Source: CAXCDZ01 sp963981525 (GTDB lineage: Bacteria; Patescibacteriota; Microgenomatia; UBA1400; UBA12108). From it: 8,524 bases of DNA. Location: contig CAXCDZ010000035.1 of the NCBI GenBank assembly GCA_963981525.1, positions 1 to 8,524 of the forward strand, in the 5' to 3' direction. Numbering within the stretch: position 1 is the first letter of the stretch; each line of letters starts with the position of its first letter. Positions 5,811 through 8,524 of this stretch are shown piece after piece. Made by a program: the position numbers and the translations under genes. The notes beneath the pieces were generated by a model. The model was not told the DNA's origin. It made no database searches and saw nothing but the letters and a program-made list of their open reading frames with translations.

Positions 5811-6523
5811 ATAATAAAAATATAACTGTTGAGACTGTAAAAAAACTGGCTAGTGCTGATGAACTAGAATTATATTCATATGTGATAGATAAGGCAGAGG
5901 AGGTTTCTTCTGAGATTGTTAAGAATTTTCAAGATGCTGATAGAGATAAGGGTAAAACTATTATTGTAGAGGGTCCGTTGAGCTCTGGGAAAACTGTAGT
6001 GGCAATGATGATCGCTACAAAATTAGGAAAAAGCGTTTCGATAGGCTGTTATCAGCCTTATGCTAAAGGAAGAACTGACATTAAGTCAGATGAACTATAT
6101 TCGAGAAGTGGGGCAACATTTCCTTCCAAACTGTTTAAGACTAAGGCAGATGTTGAGGAGTTATTTCATGATAATGATTTGGTGATTTTGGATGAATTGC
6201 ATTTAGTGCCTCAAGAATTACAAAGCTATTTTATTAGTGAAATGAAGAGATTTCGTGAGCGTGGGGGATGGACTGTTATGTTTAGCATTTTGTATAATTC
6301 TCAGGGAGATGCATTTGTTTTTGTGGATTTATGTAGATTGTTGGCAGATAAAAAATATAAATTGAATGCAACTTGTCAGCAATGCGGATTACCAAATGCG
6401 GAGATTGGCCAGAGATTGATTAATGGTAAGTCAACTAGTCTTTCTGATCCAGAGTATTGGAATCCATCAGATGAGATTGTTTATGAGCCAAGGTGTCAAG
6501 ATTGTTTTGTGTATAATAAGTAG
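5807..6523 (+). CDS. Divergent type II thymidine kinase-like protein
   Basis: A 238-residue P-loop protein of the thymidine kinase (TK1/type II) family, which phosphorylates thymidine or related deoxynucleosides in salvage. Evidence: Walker A GPLSSGKT at 56-63; Walker B plus catalytic Glu as LVILDELHLV, with Glu130 in the place of the family's DEGQF glutamate; and the C-terminal zinc-lasso with Cys190, Cys193, Cys230 and Cys233, including QRLINGK at 202-208 and YEPRCQDC at 226-233. Differences from usual members: the DEGQF box reads DELHL, the GLDxxF box after the next strand reads SILYNSQ, and there are about 50 extra helical residues before the P-loop. The substrate may therefore not be thymidine. 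Base composition is lower in G+C than recR (a hand count of one 60-base row gives about 30 percent at 5821-5880 against 55 percent at 5221-5280), which suggests separate acquisition. Confidence 0.8.
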   Translation: MNNKNITVETVKKLASADELELYSYVIDKAEEVSSEIVKNFQDADRDKGKTIIVEGPLSSGKTVVAMMIATKLGKSVSIGCYQPYAKGRTDIKSDELYSRSGATFPSKLFKTKADVEELFHDNDLVILDELHLVPQELQSYFISEMKRFRERGGWTVMFSILYNSQGDAFVFVDLCRLLADKKYKLNATCQQCGLPNAEIGQRLINGKSTSLSDPEYWNPSDEIVYEPRCQDCFVYNK

Positions 6524-6532
6524 AATATATAA

Positions 6533-6538
6533 AAGGAG
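6533..6538 (+). promoter_or_regulatory. Shine-Dalgarno site of the DNPH1-like gene
   Basis: AAGGAG five bases before the ATG at 6544. It is one of the two clear Shine-Dalgarno sites in the window; both belong to genes inside operons, while candidate first genes lack one. Confidence 0.8.
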
Positions 6539-6543
6539 AGTAG

Positions 6544-7119
6544 ATGAAAATATATTTTTCTTCCGCGATGAGTAATGTGACGAACGATGTTCGTGACAGT
6601 CAAGATTTGATAGTATCTGTGCTTAAGGAGCTGGGACATGTAGTGGTAGTGGAACATAGAATTGGAAAAATAGGAGAAAATCTTACTGAGCAGAGTGAGG
6701 ATGAGGCGTTAGCGGCTCAGCGAAAAATGAGTAAGTGGAAAAAACAAGTCGACTTGATGGTTGTTGAGACTTCTGTTCCATCTTTTGGTGTAGGACAAGA
6801 AATATCGGAAGCATTAGCTGATAACAAGCAGGTAGTTGCTTTGTATCTCAAGGGAAGTAAGCCTCATTTATTACAAAGTGGCGGCAAGGATCAATTGTAT
6901 CTCGCTGAGTATGATGTGGACAACCTTAAGAAGGTTTTAGGGGAGTATATTGAATATGCGAGAACGCGAGTAGATACTAGATTTAACTTCTTTATCTCAC
7001 CCGCAATTGGATCATATCTTGACTGGATTGCGAAGAATCGACGTGTTCCACGAGCAGTGTATCTCCGCCGTCTAATTGAGCAGGACATGAAAGAGAATAA
7101 AGAATACAACGAAGAGTAG
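6544..7119 (+). CDS. DNPH1/nucleoside deoxyribosyltransferase-like protein with RHH-like C-terminus
   Basis: A 191-residue protein in two parts. Residues 1-135 resemble the nucleoside 2-deoxyribosyltransferase superfamily, closest in pattern to DNPH1/Rcl, which splits deoxynucleoside 5'-monophosphates into base and deoxyribose 5-phosphate. Seen: MKIYFSSA with Tyr4 in the place of the catalytic Tyr, the strand-plus-loop VDLMVVETSVPSFGVGQEI with Glu86 in the place of the catalytic Glu, and NKQVVALY. The third catalytic residue, an Asp in the DLEW motif of human DNPH1, appears to be Met62 in KMSKW, so activity is uncertain. Residues 145-183 read like a ribbon-helix-helix domain: strand RFNFFIS, helix PAIGSYLDWIAKNRR, turn VPRA, helix VYLRRLIEQDM. 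This may mean DNA binding or just dimerisation. It lies 20 bases after the kinase gene and shares its lower G+C content. Confidence 0.72.
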   Translation: MKIYFSSAMSNVTNDVRDSQDLIVSVLKELGHVVVVEHRIGKIGENLTEQSEDEALAAQRKMSKWKKQVDLMVVETSVPSFGVGQEISEALADNKQVVALYLKGSKPHLLQSGGKDQLYLAEYDVDNLKKVLGEYIEYARTRVDTRFNFFISPAIGSYLDWIAKNRRVPRAVYLRRLIEQDMKENKEYNEE

Positions 7120-7129
7120 GCTGGTAAGT

Positions 7130-7345
7130 ATGCCCAAGAAGAAAAAGACCAGGAATGAAAAGATTAAGTCGAGTTATCGGTTGGATAATTTTGCCCTCAA
7201 GATAGGTGAGCAGGAAGAGCGGAAAGACAAGAAAGAGTTCGCGTATCTAGATCGTCAGTATGTGGGGAAGGATCTGTTGAGGACTTTGATCTATAGTGCT
7301 CTAATTCTTGGATTACTGATGATGGCTAAGAGGTGGGTGGGGTAA
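7130..7345 (+). CDS. Small single-pass membrane protein, function unknown
   Basis: A 71-residue protein I do not recognise. The N-terminus is very basic (PKKKKTRNEKIK), the middle is charged and probably helical (EEERKDKKE-like at 27-36), and residues 50-66 (LLRTLIYSALILGLLMM) form one hydrophobic segment followed by Lys-Arg-Trp. The arrangement fits a tail-anchored protein with a cytosolic basic domain. It begins 10 bases after the DNPH1-like gene, so it could belong to that transcript, but its codon use is closer to the housekeeping genes. Its TAA stop is formed by the first bases of the palindrome at 7343-7371. Real gene status is supported by clean start, spacing and coding-like composition only. 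Confidence 0.65.
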   Translation: MPKKKKTRNEKIKSSYRLDNFALKIGEQEERKDKKEFAYLDRQYVGKDLLRTLIYSALILGLLMMAKRWVG

Positions 7346-7371
7346 CCTACGAGGAGTCTCCTCGTAGGTTA
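7343..7371. repeat. REP-like palindrome, copy 1 (between convergent genes)
   Basis: A perfect inverted repeat with 14-base arms around one central T; the core arm is CCTACGAGGAG. Each end of the palindrome is TAA when read inward to outward on its own strand, so the left end is the stop of the small membrane protein (7343-7345) and the right end is the stop of the minus-strand transposase (7369-7371). No T-run follows on either side, but the hairpin could still slow RNA polymerase or block 3' exonucleases for both transcripts. Confidence 0.9.
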
Positions 7372-8043
7372 AATAAGATCGATTGTGTAATCTTTGATAA
7401 TAGTAATATCGTCTGGCTCTGAGTCTTCGACGAAGTTTTGGTAACTAAGGTTGGGATTGGTATTGGAGAAATAGGTGAGTATGTCATCTTTTGTAATCCA
7501 TGATTGCGAGAACTGTCCAAGATAATTGGGATAGGATGAGTATTGGTAGGTGTGGAGTTCCCTACGAGGAGACTCCTTGTAGGCTGGAAGGGAGAGGGGG
7601 TTGCGGTGGATGTACTTGGTGAGGTAAGTGAACTGGTATTCATTAGTGATGTGAGCTGCTTTGTAGGTGCCTTGGAATAGTGGTCCGATTCGATTGTGTT
7701 TGGTATTAAAGTATCTGACATATTTGGTGGCAAGTGAGCGCATAAAATAGTTGATGGTGTCGTAGGTGTGTTGTTGGACCATGATGTGAAAGTGATTGGG
7801 CATGAGGCAGTATGAAATGAGGGAGATCTGCTCATGATAGTTGTTGAGTTGCTTGGACGGAGGAATTTTATCCTGCGAGGAGTCTCCTCGTAGGTTGGGA
7901 GCAGTGAGGTAAAACTTGAGATACGAGAGGAATGTTTTGTAGTCTTGGTCATCCTCAAAAATGGTGCGCTTATCCACACCGCGGTTATAGATATGATAGT
8001 AGCCGCCCTCAATATATTCTTTGAGAGCATTTTTGCTAGGCAT
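7369..8043 (-). CDS. RAYT-type REP-associated tyrosine transposase (IS200-like Y1)
   Basis: A 224-residue single-strand DNA nuclease/transposase of the HUH superfamily. Seen: opening Y-x-H-I-Y-N-R-G box (YYHIYNRGVDKR, 15-26), the metal-binding HUH motif as HFH at 84-86 in YCLMPNHFHIMVQ, GPLFQGTYKA at 120-129, the helix with YIHRNP at 144-149 where Tyr144 is the likely nucleophile, and YSSY at 168-171. RAYTs act on REP palindromes, and four copies of one palindrome lie around and inside this gene. Two of these are translated: NLRGDSSQD at 50-58 and AYKESPRR at 154-161, both in variable loops. The ATG at 8043 is chosen because it starts directly before the family N-terminus; the frame is open for about 100 codons further upstream but that part is unrelated and would run into the divergent gene. 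All motifs are intact, so the enzyme may be active. Confidence 0.9.
   Translation of the reverse strand: MPSKNALKEYIEGGYYHIYNRGVDKRTIFEDDQDYKTFLSYLKFYLTAPNLRGDSSQDKIPPSKQLNNYHEQISLISYCLMPNHFHIMVQQHTYDTINYFMRSLATKYVRYFNTKHNRIGPLFQGTYKAAHITNEYQFTYLTKYIHRNPLSLPAYKESPRRELHTYQYSSYPNYLGQFSQSWITKDDILTYFSNTNPNLSYQNFVEDSEPDDITIIKDYTIDLI
7561..7583. repeat. REP-like palindrome, copy 2 (inside the transposase gene)
   Basis: Arms CCTACGAGGAG and CTCCTTGTAGG around a central A; one C-to-T change turns a G-C pair into a wobble. It is translated on the minus strand as AYKESPRR (residues 154-161), between the YIHRNP helix and the YSSY motif, a loop of variable length in the family. Confidence 0.88.
7872..7894. 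repeat. REP-like palindrome, copy 3 (inside the transposase gene)
   Basis: Arms CCTGCGAGGAG and CTCCTCGTAGG around a central T, with one wobble position. It is translated as NLRGDSSQD (residues 50-58) in the stretch between the first long helix and the strand leading to the HFH motif. Its reading frame differs from that of copy 2, so the same DNA gives unrelated peptides. Confidence 0.88.
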
Positions 8044-8062
8044 TGATGTAAGTATAGCAAAA

Positions 8063-8093
8063 TTCACCTGCGAGGAGACTCCTCGTAGGTGAA
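8063..8093. repeat. REP-like palindrome, copy 4 (upstream of the transposase)
   Basis: Arms of 15 bases (core CCTGCGAGGAG and CTCCTCGTAGG, plus TTCA/TGAA extensions) around a central A, with one wobble position. It lies 19 bases upstream of the transposase ATG and 31 bases upstream of the divergent gene at 8125, so it may be part of either leader or the boundary of the inserted unit. Confidence 0.9.
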
Positions 8094-8111
8094 GTGAGTG
8101 GGGAAGTCGAG

Positions 8112-8117
8112 TACACT
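8112..8117 (+). promoter_or_regulatory. Candidate -10 element of the gene at 8125
   Basis: TACACT ends 7 bases before the ATG. Its position relative to the start matches the TATACT elements at 1268-1273 and 3336-3341, and all three are followed by G. The only ribosome-site-like sequence, TAGG, is too close to the ATG. Confidence 0.3.
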
Positions 8118-8124
8118 GATAGGT

Positions 8125-8524
8125 ATGAATAAACAGGGGAATGTTCTGGGTCAGGTGGGGAAACAGTTCGGAGGGATTGCCAAGGCAGCTGCAAAGCGTG
8201 TGGTAAGGGAGCCGATGGAGGTCCTCAAGACTGCGGTGGGCGCAAAAACTGAAGATGTTGAGGAGGGTCAGGAGGAGAATCAGGCCATGCAGGCCATGGA
8301 GCAGGCAGTGGCAGCTCAGCAACCAAATCCAGCAGGGGATGGGCAGCAATCAGGAGGTAATCCACCGCCCGCAAAACCACAGGGATTCCGGACTGAGGAT
8401 GACTATCATAAGTATGCGCAGCGAAGTGAGAATAAGGATGAGATAGAACTACGTATGATGAGAAGGCAGATGGCAAGTGAGTGGGGGGTGGAGGCGGGAA
8501 TGGAGAGGGCGAGAGAGGAGTATA
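8125..8524 (+). CDS. Uncharacterised protein, 3' truncated by window edge
   Basis: The frame is open from the ATG at 8125 to the end of the window (133 full codons, no stop). I do not recognise it with certainty; it has the look of small uncharacterised proteins seen in Patescibacteria. The first 45 residues (MNKQGNVLGQVGKQFGGIA and onward, with AAAKRVVREP) form a probable amphipathic helix region. Residues 47-85 are rich in Gln, Pro and Gly and likely disordered, and from about 88 (FRTEDDYHKYAQRSENKDEIELRMMRRQMASEW, in separate short helices) the protein is charged and helical, maybe coiled coil. No signal peptide or membrane segment is seen so far. It is divergent from the transposase, and palindrome copy 4 lies between them. 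Confidence 0.75.
   Translation, partial: MNKQGNVLGQVGKQFGGIAKAAAKRVVREPMEVLKTAVGAKTEDVEEGQEENQAMQAMEQAVAAQQPNPAGDGQQSGGNPPPAKPQGFRTEDDYHKYAQRSENKDEIELRMMRRQMASEWGVEAGMERAREEY

Larger units (their letters stand above)
7343..8093. mobile_element. RAYT/REP-like unit bounded by palindromes
   Basis: A 751-base unit made of the transposase gene with palindromes at both ends and two inside. It has no IS-type terminal inverted repeats apart from these, and no visible target duplication, as expected for HUH single-strand enzymes. RAYT genes are usually single-copy, vertically kept residents rather than freely moving insertion sequences, so calling it a mobile element is provisional. Confidence 0.6.

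Noticed and set aside
5807..7119. Anti-phage nucleotide-depletion system
   Set aside because: The kinase plus hydrolase idea is possible, but there is no sensor, toxin-like effector or defence neighbour, so salvage or regulation is simpler.
7347..8060. Second long minus-strand reading frame overlapping the transposase
   Set aside because: Its protein is rich in Ser/Thr/Pro, has no family features and is the shadow of the transposase frame; the palindromes are stop-free in several frames, which helps keep it open.
8044..8349. Longer N-terminus for the minus-strand transposase
   Set aside because: The 102 extra residues do not resemble RAYTs, run over palindrome copy 4, and overlap the coding-like gene on the other strand from 8125. 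The family N-terminus starts right after the ATG at 8043.

Overview
The window looks like a chromosomal piece of a Patescibacteria (Candidate Phyla Radiation) genome or a close relative. This is an inference from style: short, tightly packed housekeeping genes, a RAYT-type transposase with its own palindromes, weak or absent Shine-Dalgarno sites at several first genes, and small lineage-specific proteins. TGA is used as a normal stop (ends at 2152 and 5810), so the UGA-recoding lineages are unlikely. The phylum call is tentative.

Layout. 1-1046 is a site-2 metalloprotease (RseP type) cut at its N-terminus by the window edge. After a 233-base gap holding a perfect hairpin, 1280-2152 encodes a DHH-like phosphoesterase-related protein whose start may be leaderless. 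2208-3257 is a translation cluster: ribosomal protein bS21, a GatB/YqeY-domain protein and the YbeY rRNA endonuclease, 3 bases apart. 3349-5810 is the conserved set dnaX - ybaB - recR (replication clamp loader, nucleoid-associated protein, recombination mediator). The gap before dnaX is filled by an 88-base array of eleven degenerate 8-bp units; the same octamer recurs as five tandem units inside the dnaX linker, next to an 18-base perfect palindrome.

5807-7119 is an AT-richer two-gene insert coupled to recR by an ATGA overlap: a divergent type II thymidine-kinase-like protein with an N-terminal extension, then a DNPH1/nucleoside-deoxyribosyltransferase-like protein that appears to carry a C-terminal ribbon-helix-helix-like segment. 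A 71-residue single-pass membrane protein follows (7130-7345).

7343-8093 is a self-contained RAYT/REP-like unit on the minus strand: an IS200-like HUH/Y1 transposase (7369-8043) with four copies of one 23-base palindrome, two flanking and two embedded in frame in its coding sequence. The left flanking copy supplies the TAA stop codons of both convergent genes. From 8125 a plus-strand gene, lineage-specific in appearance, runs off the right edge.

The most unusual material is the RAYT with embedded palindromes, the shared octamer arrays around and inside dnaX, and the kinase plus DNPH1-like/RHH-like pair.
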